Shown here piece by piece: positions 10,088 through 21,400 of a stretch of 64,000 nucleotides of DNA. The notes under the pieces were generated by a model. It was not told where the DNA came from, did not search any database, and was given only the letters and a program-made list of their open reading frames with translations. Position 1 is the stretch's first letter. Each line of letters starts with the position of its first letter. The position numbers were made by a program, and so were the translations under genes. This DNA is from Larix kaempferi. Its lineage: Eukaryota > Streptophyta > Pinopsida > Pinales > Pinaceae. Location: NCBI GenBank assembly GCA_027924585.1, contig BSBM01000904.1:22839001-22903000 (forward strand). The letters are read 5' to 3'.

Positions 10088-13000
10088 TGTTATCACACCA
10101 TAGTAGCAGGGCTACTATTCTTGTACAGCAGATATCTGCACATTCCAGAGCCTACATTTTTCCAGAGCATGGCCATATATTTTGGATCACTCATGATCAG
10201 AGCAGTACATTTGTATATGACCTTGTGTCAAGGCTGAGCCTTGAGAGTACAGATTTGATGACTGATGTGACCACTTATCCCATTACAGTTTCAGTTCAGT
10301 GCCTAGAGATGTATTTCAGCAGTGTTTCAGATGATGCATGATGATTATTATTTTGATGATGTTGTATGATCTATGGATATGTTCTCACTGACTGTGGATT
10401 ATTATCTTGTTGATTTAGTCATGATCATAGCATGTGCTTGGTATATTATTCCTGATGTGGCAAACTATTTAAAATGAACTGTAAATCATAAAATGGACAA
10501 TTGCTTGCACAATTTAGGTCATTTAACAAAACTTACTGGTTTTTCACCTTACATAGACATGGTCTTTCCCCGACACCAGTTATCTGCTAGTGTAGGCTCC
10601 ATATTCACTTGTCTCCATCCATACATGACCTTCCTGTTTGACTTTAAACCCTGACTTGTCTCATTTGACTTTCTGATACTGAGGACTTCCCCATTTTTCT
10701 ACCTCTGTGTTTGGACCGCATCCCTGTTTATTCAGTGTCTCGGCTCTGAGTTGGTGACAGAACTTGCCTTTGGTGAGTTGGATTGTAGGCCTAAATCATT
10801 CTGGTCGGTTGTCCCGATGTTTGGCATTGGCTCGAACTCCCCCTAGTCACTTGAGATGTTGTTGGCTAAAACTGAAAGCTCATGTTCTACCTGTGGAAAC
10901 TTAATAAATTCGCCCATGGAAACAAAAAAAAGGGCAAGAGCAATGAAAAGCTAAAAATACTCCTCGAAGAGTATAAGAAAGGTCCAAAGAGCAATGGTTC
11001 TTAAAATCTATATCTAAACAATTGCTGACCTTATATAAATATATGAAAAACATGCCCTGGATGCAAGCTGCAACTAGTTGTGCTTTTCAGCACATCTGAA
11101 ATCCGAAGGGTTATGTAGGCCAAAAAGGCCATGGAATAAAATTGAATGATCCTAATGAACCTGGATCAACTTGATGTAGACATGATGCCTAAGTTGAATA
11201 AGCACTCTCTAAACAACTTATCCATTTGTGAGACACAGCCATCCCCCGTTTTCTTTTGTCCAGCACAGAGTTTGTAGCTTCCCCCTTCTCCCAGTCCAAA
11301 GTATTTTTGAGTTGAGTCAGACAAGTCAACCCCTAGACCAACCTTGCTCCTAGCCTTCATCCTTCACTAGCAGTTTGACCATGTCCAATGGGTGAGTTTG
11401 TCATTTGAACTATTGTGCAAGTAATTTTATATAACAACGGAATATGTTAACTTGATTAATGCCACTGAATGGAATTTATACTTTGAGCTTAGCTGTGGGA
11501 ATGATTAGAGAAGCATTGTCTTAGTCTACTGATGTGATTTATCCTTGATTATATATTCTTGGGATCCGTGATGATGTGGACCATGTATGGATGATTATTG
11601 ATGATGATTTATGGGCCCACATGTTTGATGATGATATCATATGATGGACATATGATGCAGATGATGTTTGATCCAGTTCAGCAGGTTTATTATTACTTCA
11701 GATCAGCAGATTATACATTGTCCATATATGGTGGACCCTACAGCAGGCCCATTAGGGCAACCCAGGGTGTATGAGTACTCATTCCTAGTGGATTTGGGTC
11801 TTCTGGATCCATTGAGACACTTATCTTTCAGTTCCGGGCACTTCTGACAGTGATTGATGCAGTTTTACACTTGTTGACCAGATTGGGGGCTGATTTCCCA
11901 GCCGGAGCAGCAGGGGCCCCGAGAGGCCAGTTCACCTAGGGCGCTGATGATGGAGGGGGTGGTCCAGCCACTTGTTATTACCATTTACCCCCCCTTCCGG
12001 AGAGCCTGGTGGGCTCAGATGGACAGCGCTAGCACCCTAGGAGGCAGTTTTGGCACTTTCACAGTTCCCGAGGCAGTTAAAAAATGGGATAAAGTGGTCA
12101 CTGAGGAAATCGATTTGGGCAATTGAGGCAAGGTTTTGGCATTTGGTCTTCACAGAGGTCTTCCAGGGTGGCATCACTACCTTCCAGCCAGTTTTCACCA
12201 TGTGGGTATGCCCAGATTGATCACAGGAGGACATTTACTGCTTGACTGTCATGGATTCTGAGGACAGTTTTGGTCATTTTTATTATATTGGACATATTTT
12301 ATTATTTTATTGTGCCTTGGGGATGAGCTAGTAAGGATTAATACCTCCTAGCCCCACCATGAGCTTATATTGTCATGTCCTAGTCACCATGAGGTGGATT
12401 TTGGTGCTTATGTTTCTCTAGTGGATGACGTCACCCTCTTATTGTACCTTTTAGTGGGGGGCGCTATCATTATATGGGTGATCCATGTGATATATTGTTA
12501 TGATTTATTGTTAGCCGTTGATTAGATCTTATGATCTTTTAATCTTAGCCACTCATGTAAAAAGTGGTTATGATTGTACTCTCTCCCCATCCTATTTAAG
12601 GAGGGAGCCTCTCATTGTAAAAGTCATCTAGAGATTTTTGGCTCTTGGAATAAAATTTCTATCTTTTGGAGTACATGCTTGGATTGGAGTGGATGTTGGT
12701 TGTTTCGATTGTAAATGCTTTTGTCCATTGCACTGGAGGATCTATTGTAGCTATCTTGCATATTTGCCATATCTTATTTACAGGTTAAGAGGACGATTTT
12801 GGACAAGGGCGAATTGGTGGGGAGGCTTGCCCTTCAAACTTGGAAGAAGTCGTTTTGGTTTGACAGGGAGTAGTTTTGCCTTTGTGTCAGCTATTCTATG
12901 TTTCTCTCTCTCTTGCTTGTATCTACCTTCAACATGTTAAACTGATTGATGCTTTGCTCCTTGGTTTTGACAGGTTAGAGGGAATCACATGTGGCTTTGG

Positions 13001-14501
13001 AAAATCGATTTGGCAAGAAGGCTTCAACAATTCTCCATTTGATCTTTGGCAAAGTAATCCTCGTCTCAACTAGCATTCATCTCTTCATCCAGGTATGTTC
13101 CAAGAGGTATGATCTTCTTCTTCCTTGAATCATCCATAATTTCTAGATCACAAAAACCCTAATTAATTAAAACCCTTGTTTTTGGTTTTTCTTAGATCTA
13201 CTTAGATATAGCCTTGCTTTTGAGAAGATTTTGAAAACCCACCTCTATAGCATCCACCCCTAGTTGGATCTATAGTTTGGTGGTGATTGGCTAAAAATTG
13301 ACACACTTTTCAAGGCAAAAAGCCCTCTTGAACCCAAATCGCACTTCCTAGTGAGAGGCTTGTTTGGTTAGATCTAGCACATGGGTAGGTGAGATCCCAC
13401 TTGATTTGCAATCTAGACACTTGATAACCTACCCCTAGATCCTTACTTTGGTGAATTCTACCTTGTGGACATCTTTCCATGTTTTAAGGGGTTAAAACCC
13501 CCTTTTGAATTTCTTGGCACCTCAAAACTCAGATCTACTAAGATCTAGCCCTTGGATTGACTTGATCATTGGACTTGATTTGGTCCACCAAACCCACCTT
13601 TTAACCCTCCTTGAACAAAGTCGCACTACCTGGGGAAGGTGAGTTTGTCCACTTTGAGGAAGTGGGTGTTTGAGATTTTTGGAGATTTGGAACGGCCATA
13701 CCTTGAAACCTAGGTCTAGACTATCTTTTTATGACGATATGCCTTGGGGGTAGCATTCCTTGTTTCAAGGGATTGTGGTCCACTTAGGGTCATTTCTTGA
13801 AAACCTAGATCTAGCAAGATCCAACCATTAGATCTCATTTAGCCCACTTGACTTGGCTCCTAGGTGTCCCGATCTACACTTTGACATACTTCTTGACCCC
13901 ATTAGCCCATCTTACAAGGCATTAGTCATCCTCAAAGCAAGTCGCACTCCTTGGGATTTGTGTCAAAACCTAGATCTAGCACATGGGTACTTCTAGAATC
14001 AACTTAGATCTATAGATCTAGTCATTACCTAACCCCTAGTACCAACATTGCACCTAGCTTCACCTTGTGGGCCCACTTAAGGCCATTTCACACTTCCCAA
14101 GAAAATAGGACCCACTTGTGTAAACATATGGTACTACACCCAGTCATTATACCCCATCATGTGGCCTAAACCATACATAGGTTGAAACATTAACAATCTC
14201 TTACACCACCTTCAACCATACCTCAACCCTTAGGTCCACTTAGCCTTGCATTGGTTTCCGTAACTCTTCATTTACTTACCTTTAGAAACCTTTGTTTGGG
14301 TCCAATCAACTGTGATTGGTTATAGGGTCTCCCCCTAGGTCTTGTTACACCCTGACCTAAAGCGAAGAGCGCCTCGGTTGACGTGACTCCCACCTTGCAT
14401 TGGGAATCGTGGCATCTCTTGGGTCACCTCTTTAGTTGCCTGTCTCCTCTACCGTCCCGGATGGGATACCACCAGGGGCAACTACAAGTTGTGTGATAAC
14501 A
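10088..14501 (+). repeat. LTR-B copy 2, complete, inside element A
   Basis: It begins TGTTATCACACC and ends TGTGTGATAACA, so the termini form an inverted repeat of about 11-12 bp. The length is 4414 bp. No PBS follows. The flanks CCAGA (left) and GGTAC (right) do not match, so there is no TSD. The left flank looks like pre-3'-LTR sequence, so this is better read as the 3' LTR of a partly deleted element than as a simple solo LTR. Inside lie a TATTTAAG promoter-like box (12593) and an AATAAA (12648). Confidence 0.85.
12593..12600 (+). promoter_or_regulatory. TATA-like box in LTR-B copy 2
   Basis: TATTTAAG follows a pyrimidine-rich tract. The 'attgtaaaa…tctagagatttttggctctt' stretch and an AATAAA at about +55 come after it. 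The same arrangement is kept in the copy at 59294-63662 (62066-62073) and, as TATTTATA, in the copy at 28240-32134. Conservation between diverged copies supports a promoter. Confidence 0.5.
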
Positions 14502-17500
14502 GGTACCATGTTGAAAATCCCCACAAACCTTCAAATGAGTACATTTACAATTCGGATGACATGGGAACCCACCAAATCAATTCCACTTTCTTAGATCCAG
14601 TTCATAGGGAAATGAAAGACAAGAAAATTGATGGGCTATGGAAAATGGAATTTGATGGAGCTTTTTCTAAAGCTGGCAAGGGTGCCGGTATAGTCTTAAT
14701 GTCACCTGAGGGTAAAATCTTCAATTTTGCATTTAGACTTGAGTTTGAAGCCACCAACAATGTTGCGGAGTATGAAGCACTCTTGCTAGGCATAGAAATT
14801 GCTAAAGATATGAAGATCAAAATGCTTAGTATTAAGGGAGATTCTGATTTAGTGGTACAACAGATCAAGGGTAACTTTGCATGTCATTGCAAAAGGCTTA
14901 AGAGATATAGAAATGCAGTATGGGACACCATGGAATACTTTGATGCTCTAAATATACAAGCGGTCCATACGGAAGAGAACAGTATGGCAGATAGGTTAGC
15001 CGTTGCAGCATCTACACTCCAGCCATCAGAAGAAATGTTGAAAGGAGACTGTACCCTTGAGATCAACTATAGGCCATCTGTCCCAGACAACATGAACCAT
15101 TGGCAGGTTTTCAAAGATGATGAACAAATTCTAAGATTCATAAATAACTTAGAGGAGTTTGCCAATTTCAACGTTAATGAACAAGAAGAAGGCAAACAGT
15201 ATAAAGATGAAAGCCAACCCATGAACCCAATTTCACGTGGTTTCACTAAGTTAGAGAACATTTTTGATAGGCATGATGGGAAGAAAAACAGCATTGACCA
15301 GATGAAGCCTGGAGATTACATTGAGGTTAACATCGAAACAGAAACAGATCCAAAAATCATAAAAATTGGAAAAGGAACATCAGAAAAAGAAAGAAATGCA
15401 CTAATAAACCTTGTCAGAGAGTTTAGAGATATATTTGCCTTTACTTATGACGAGTTGAAGGCCTATAGGGAAGATGTGTTCCAACATACCATTCCCCTTA
15501 AACCAGAAATGCAGAATGCCAAGCCTTTCCGTCAAAAACTAAGGCAAATAAATCCTAAGTTGGCCCCTATTATCAAAAGAGAGCTAGAAAAGATGTTAGC
15601 AGCAGGCATTATAGCACCCACCCGACACACTTCATGGTGCTCCAACTTAGTTGTCGTAAGAAAGAAGAATGGAAGTATCAGGATATGCATTGATTTCAGG
15701 AACCTTAACATGGCATGCCAGAAAGACAATTATCCACTTCCCAACATGGAGACCCTCCTCCAACGGGTCACTGGATCTAATATGATGTCCATGCTTGATG
15801 GATTTTCAGGATACAACCAGGTTGTCATCAACCCAGAGGATAAACATAAAACTGCTTTTACAACCCCTTGGGGAACCTTTGAGTATCTGAGAATGCCCTT
15901 TGGCCTTACAAATGCAGGAGCCACTTTCCAAAGGGCCATGGATTATGCTTTCAAGGAATTAATAGGAAAAATCATCGAGATATACCAAGATGATTTAACT
16001 GTATTTTCGAAGGAAAGATCCAGCCATGTTGATCACTTGAGAAAAGTCTTTGAACGGTGCAGAGAATATGGTATTTCCCTAAATCCGGCAAAATCTGTAT
16101 TAGGCATCGAAGAGGGAAAACTCTTAGGGCATATTATAAACAAGGATGGGGTCAAGATTGACCCTGAAAGAGTAGATGCCATCAAGAAGATACCTCTCCC
16201 CAAAAATGTGAAAGGCCTTCAATCTTTCAATGGTCACATAAACTTTATCAGAAGATTTATTCCAAACCTTGCTGAGTTGATGAAACCCATGCAGCGGTTA
16301 CTTAAAAAAGATGCTAAATTTGTGTGGACTGATGAGGGGAGGGAAGCCTTCAATATTATTAAAGATGCCATTACTAGGTCACCTGTGCTGGTTAGTCCGG
16401 ATTATACCAAAGATTTCATGATTTTCTCTTTTGCTTCTGAGGATACTATAGCTGGGGTTTTGCTCCAAAAGAACTCCGAAGGGTTCGAGCAACCAATTGC
16501 ATTCATGAGCAGGGCTTTACAAAATTCAGAATTAAAGTACACTATAATGGAAAAACAGGCTTATGCTTTGGTCAAATCTTTGAAACATTTCAGAACATAC
16601 ATTGGCTACAATAAAGTTATAGGTTATGTCCCCCATGCTGCAGTAAAAGACATCCTATCCCAGCAGGATTTATTAGGAACAAGAGGCACATGGGTCTCCA
16701 AGATCCAGGAATATGACTTGGAAATAAAACCTACCAAACTTATCAAGGGACAGGGCCTAGCCAAAATGTTAACCCAGAAAAATGAGGAGGCTATCGACAT
16801 ATACTGTACAGATCAACCTGATTGTCCACGTATGACACCTGCCTTGCGGGAGTTAGATATCCATTGGTATTCTGATGTTATATATTTCCTCTTACATATG
16901 ACTTGCCCTGACCACCTTAAAGGACACAAGCGAAGGGCACTAAGATTGAAAGCTGCTAGATATTGCCTTACTCAAGAAGGCTTGGGTTGGAGAAGCCCTG
17001 ATGGGGTTATCCTTAGATGTGTCCATGAACAAGATTCTAAAAAGATCTTGATTGACCTTCACTCAGGATTTTGTGGAGGACACTATGCAGCGAATACAAC
17101 TGCCCACAAAATCCTTAGAGCCGGATATTATTGGCCAACCATATTTGCCGATGTGTACAAACATGTCAAGTTTTGTCAGGAATGTCAACTATTCACAGGA
17201 AAGCCTAAATTGGCCGCCTTACCCCTCAACCCGGTTGTTGTCATTGCCCCCTTCCAGCAATGGGGCCTTGACTTTATTGGTAAATTTAAAGATAACTCTA
17301 GCAATGGATTTTGCTGGATTCTAACAGCAACTGATTACTTCACCAAGTGGGTTGAGGCTATTCCTACCAAGACAGCTACTGAGAAGGTTGTTATGAATTT
17401 TATTGAAGATAAAATCATCACTAGATTTGGTACCCCTTTGAAGATAACCACCGATAATGCCAAGGCTTTCAGTTCAACAGAAATGAATGATTTATGTTTC

Positions 17501-18157
17501 AAATATGGCATTATTTTATCTCACTCTTCCGACTATTATCCACAAGGTAATGGCCTTGCTGAATCCTCAAACAAGAACCTGATGACTATCCTTAAGAAAA
17601 CTGTTGGTGATAACAAAAGATCCTGGGATAGCAAGATCAAGTATGCCCTTTGGGCAGACAGAATTACAAAGAAAAACTCCACTGGAAAGTCCCCCTTTGA
17701 ACTTGTTTATGGCATCACAGCAACATTACCTCTTAGCATGCAGATCCCCATTTTCAGAATGCTAACTGATTATGACTCTGAGAAGTTAGAGTTGGAAGAT
17801 AGGGCCAACCAAATCATCGAGCTTGATGAAAACAGAAGAAATTCCTTGGACAAAATGTTAAGACAAAAGGAGAGTATGAAAGCCACATTTGATAGGTCAG
17901 CCAAGCCAAGAGCCTTTCAAGAAGGGGACACTGTTCTATTATGGGACAAAAGAAGGGAGAAACCTAGGAAACATGGAAAATTTGACAGCCTTTGGAAAGG
18001 TCCTTTTATTATACGCTGCCAAGTTGGAGATAATTCTTTCGGCCTCAACACTATGGAAGGAGAAATACTGCCTCTTCCTATAAATGGGCAACATTTGAAG
18101 CCCTTTTACCGGAACAACATACAAGATGACCAAGGGGTCATCTCAGGACTTCCCTAA
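14489..18157 (+). CDS. Pol polyprotein: RNase H - RT - degenerate RNase H - integrase
   Basis: The frame (1222 codons) opens inside the end of LTR-B. The first ATG is 14561, so the true N terminus is probably lost. Residues ~50-175 are a complete RNase H with D56, E94, D118 and D168. RT covers ~330-610 (…MPFGL…, YQDD at 499-502). The RNase H directly after RT (~635-760) keeps the region's shape but lacks the usual DAS, TDH and AD-LSR aspartates. Integrase follows with an H-H-C-C zinc finger (~855-905), D928, D989 and E1025 (D-35-E), and ends in a GPF-type tail. All main motifs of RT and integrase are intact, and the ORF has no internal stop. The family is Athila/Tat-like. Having the active RNase H in front of RT differs from the usual RT-RH-INT order. 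Confidence 0.9.
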   Translation: MCDNRYHVENPHKPSNEYIYNSDDMGTHQINSTFLDPVHREMKDKKIDGLWKMEFDGAFSKAGKGAGIVLMSPEGKIFNFAFRLEFEATNNVAEYEALLLGIEIAKDMKIKMLSIKGDSDLVVQQIKGNFACHCKRLKRYRNAVWDTMEYFDALNIQAVHTEENSMADRLAVAASTLQPSEEMLKGDCTLEINYRPSVPDNMNHWQVFKDDEQILRFINNLEEFANFNVNEQEEGKQYKDESQPMNPISRGFTKLENIFDRHDGKKNSIDQMKPGDYIEVNIETETDPKIIKIGKGTSEKERNALINLVREFRDIFAFTYDELKAYREDVFQHTIPLKPEMQNAKPFRQKLRQINPKLAPIIKRELEKMLAAGIIAPTRHTSWCSNLVVVRKKNGSIRICIDFRNLNMACQKDNYPLPNMETLLQRVTGSNMMSMLDGFSGYNQVVINPEDKHKTAFTTPWGTFEYLRMPFGLTNAGATFQRAMDYAFKELIGKIIEIYQDDLTVFSKERSSHVDHLRKVFERCREYGISLNPAKSVLGIEEGKLLGHIINKDGVKIDPERVDAIKKIPLPKNVKGLQSFNGHINFIRRFIPNLAELMKPMQRLLKKDAKFVWTDEGREAFNIIKDAITRSPVLVSPDYTKDFMIFSFASEDTIAGVLLQKNSEGFEQPIAFMSRALQNSELKYTIMEKQAYALVKSLKHFRTYIGYNKVIGYVPHAAVKDILSQQDLLGTRGTWVSKIQEYDLEIKPTKLIKGQGLAKMLTQKNEEAIDIYCTDQPDCPRMTPALRELDIHWYSDVIYFLLHMTCPDHLKGHKRRALRLKAARYCLTQEGLGWRSPDGVILRCVHEQDSKKILIDLHSGFCGGHYAANTTAHKILRAGYYWPTIFADVYKHVKFCQECQLFTGKPKLAALPLNPVVVIAPFQQWGLDFIGKFKDNSSNGFCWILTATDYFTKWVEAIPTKTATEKVVMNFIEDKIITRFGTPLKITTDNAKAFSSTEMNDLCFKYGIILSHSSDYYPQGNGLAESSNKNLMTILKKTVGDNKRSWDSKIKYALWADRITKKNSTGKSPFELVYGITATLPLSMQIPIFRMLTDYDSEKLELEDRANQIIELDENRRNSLDKMLRQKESMKATFDRSAKPRAFQEGDTVLLWDKRREKPRKHGKFDSLWKGPFIIRCQVGDNSFGLNTMEGEILPLPINGQHLKPFYRNNIQDDQGVISGLP

Positions 18158-18447
18158 ACTCTTATCTTTGTACTTTATGTATCATTATTTCTGTATCATA
18201 GTGTATTTTTGTACTATAGTTCTTATACATGCTGAAAAAGAAAAGATTTCCATTTTTGTATTGTGAATTTGAAAAGAAAAAAGCAAAAAATAGTTTCAGA
18301 GTTGATATTTCATTTTGGCATTATTTATCATGTACATGGGAACTAAGACACTTCTCTTTCTGTGCAGGAAATTGATATTCTGGGATTCTCGAACACCTTC
18401 TTTGACTCATAGATCAAGCAAGTGTCCGTCCCGCAGTTGGAGCCAGA
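18158..18447 (+). other. 3' untranslated and plus-strand-priming region of element A
   Basis: AT-rich non-coding DNA between the pol stop and the 3' LTR. The last bases (CCGCAGTTGGAGCCAGA) abut TGTTATCA. The tract is a weak polypurine tract, but near-identical sequence precedes LTR-B copy 2, which argues that it is functional. Confidence 0.6.
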
Positions 18448-21400
18448 TGTTATCAACTGATTTGTACAAATAGTTGAAACCTTATTGAGCCGCCAGTGTT
18501 GGAACACATCAGTGTTCACTTCCAGAGTATCTGGGTTTCATTGTATTTGGGTCTAGCCAGTTTTGGCTAGCCAGTTTTGTTTTTGAGTCGACATGACCAT
18601 GGCCCCATGGGGGTTTGTATCAAAGTGTGCTAGTAGGGTCTGAGTGGCTCGGTTCCCCATGACTGGATTAAACAACTAAGGTATTCCAGGGAGTTTTTTC
18701 ACCGTCAGATTATACTTTGCTTCAGGCGAAATATAATCTCTTGGTTTTTCTCCCGCTTCCTCCAAAGCTGGAATGCCCGATTTTGGAAATTTGGCCATGG
18801 GGGGTTATTAGGGTCCAACTATAATATATAAACCTACTAGACACTATTAGAATAGGTTTTGGTCATGTCCTAGGTCTCTAGGACCCCCAGAAAAAATTTC
18901 GAAAAAATTTTACCGAACGCGTCGAAATTGGGGTTTTTAATTTTTTAATTATTTTTAAATTTTAATTAAATCTCTCTATAGTTTAAATAGAGAAATTTGA
19001 GTCTGTAATTATGTCAATCATCCGGGGTCCGAATTTAATGTTTGATGGCTCGATTCATAAGCCAAAAATCACACATGACCCGTGGAGCAGCTAAACCCAA
19101 CTTTCGGATGTCAATTCAGCCTCATAATTAATATTTTCTCTGAAAAGTCATTTACAAAGAAATTATTAATTAAAATAATAAAATTGAATATTTTGGAGAT
19201 AATCCAAATCTCTCCAAAATTAATCAATTTGATTAAAATAAAAGGCTAAATGACATGGCAATGGACATTTATGAGGATTCCAATCAACTCCCAGTCACTC
19301 CAATCAATTATCCAGTCACCAAAAGGTTATCCACTTGAGCAAACTCGCCCTCCTCTTGCAAAACTCGAGTTTGATGTGTTGTAAGTTGATGATTGGGTGG
19401 TAGTTTGCATTAAAGCCTAAGGTAGGCGCCCTCATGACTCACCAATCGATCCAAAGCTTGGCTCCTTGTTGAGACTCGAGTTACACCTACCTTCACCACG
19501 TGTTCCACACAAGCAACTCGCATATCCCTTTAATTCCTCACGTCAACCTCATTTAAGCTCGAGTTTTGCCTTGTTGTAACTTGTTTATTGGTTTGTGATC
19601 ACTCATACCTACCACTAGAGTCGAGCTATGCCACCCATGCGAATTTAACCTACCACATTACACTTGTCTCTCCATCCTCCAACTCGCACCTTCCCTCATC
19701 CTCACGTCAACCTACCATACATCACGTGGATCCTTTTTGGAGGATGTTTATTGGTTGATTGATATGTCTAAACTTACCACCCAAGTCGAGTTTGCCACCT
19801 ATTCGCCCATACCTACCACAAACTCGACTTTAGCATTGTCTATTGCTCCAAGCCTTTGTTGATTGGAATTCGACCTCCATGCCATTGCCAAATTCGACCT
19901 AGGGTTTAGCTTATTGGTTTTAGTATAAAGAGAGACCCATTAGGGGCTATTATCTCATGGATTTTTGATGTAAAGCTACTTTGCTATTTTGTGATTACAA
20001 GCTATTGGCTTAAGGAAATAAAGTTAGACTTTGGAGGTCCATGCGATTTGTGCAACATTGATGAATGTTTCTCTTGTGAGGTGATATTTTTCCATGCTTT
20101 CAATTTAAATGCTTATGTGATTGATCAAATAACTAGCTTTAGAAGTCTATATTCTAGAACATAAGATCTACCATTTGTGGTTTGCAATTTGGTTTATTAT
20201 GCAATGTTTATCAATGAGTTATATGAATAGGATGTATTCGGTTGTACTAGCATTTATATAACCTTGGTTCTCGTAGCATACTAGTCATATTTTGATCTCA
20301 CTTTGGCATTGAGTTGTTTGTCTTTGGATAGGTTTCTCCAGGTGTAGGGGGGTGTGAGCTCGGTTGCATCTAGCTCATCTTCACCATCACAAGTAAACTC
20401 TTAATATTTGTTGTCTTTCCAGGATCTATATAAAGTTGAATTTGTTTTCGAGAAGAAGCACAAGGGGTTTTGCTCTAAGATCCATCCACTTTTTTCAAAA
20501 GTTAAAGTTTGTTACCTTGGTCCTAAAGGCTCTCTCTTCAAGCCCTATCGCTTGCTCCTTGATTTCTTTTTCCCATTTGATTTGCTAGGCCTATCCTCTA
20601 ATAGTTTCCTCCTACCCTATCCCCTTTTGTCCTACTCCTTTCATTCTCTTCTCCACTCGCCCTAACTCCTTTAAGGTTTCCTCTATTGCTCTCGTTTCAC
20701 CTCCTTTCTGCCCTATCTCCCATACCTTTCGTTTTTGCTCATCTTTCCTCCTCGTCCATTTTCATATCAGCCCTAAACACATAAAAACATATCAACATAA
20801 ACAACAAAAAACAGTCAAGTGATTAGATGTATGCTAGGTGTTAGTTTTTTGCATTTGAGGATCTTACTTTGTATCATTTGATTTTGTTAGAAATCTAGTT
20901 AGTTTGTTAAACTAGCTAAATTTGCATTTCAAATTTTAAACACTCATATCTTATGGCATGCTAGATTAGCTACTAAGCTTTGTTGGAAATTTGATAGTTA
21001 GTTGCATTGTTAGTATTGATTATCATAGATCTTTTCCCAAGTTATCGTCTAGTCTCAAATTTTATCAACATGCATTGAACCCCATATCTTGTTGTGTTGT
21101 TGGCTGCCTTTATAAACCGTGGTTGACTGTCCTAACTTATGATTGGCTGCGATACGAACTATTAGAGGACTGTTTTATTTAACTTATGTTGGCTGCCATA
21201 TAGCATGTTAGAGGACTGTTAGCTGCCCATTTTAACTGTTAAAAGACTATCATAAGGATTGTTGGCTGCCACGTTAAAACCTTGGTGGACTATTGGGAAA
21301 CACTATTGACTGTCATAAGGTGCATTTACATTGGCTGCCAGTTAAGTATCAACACTTGTGACTGTCCTTAAATCTGGTAATTGCTATGTTGAACATTGTT

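Noticed and set aside
12638-12940. 100-codon frame in LTR-B copy 2
   Set aside because: Frame is not kept in the other LTR-B copies and has no recognisable domain.
10088-14501. Plain solo LTR-B insertion in element A
   Set aside because: No TSD, and the left flank matches pre-3'-LTR sequence, so a simple solo insertion does not explain it.
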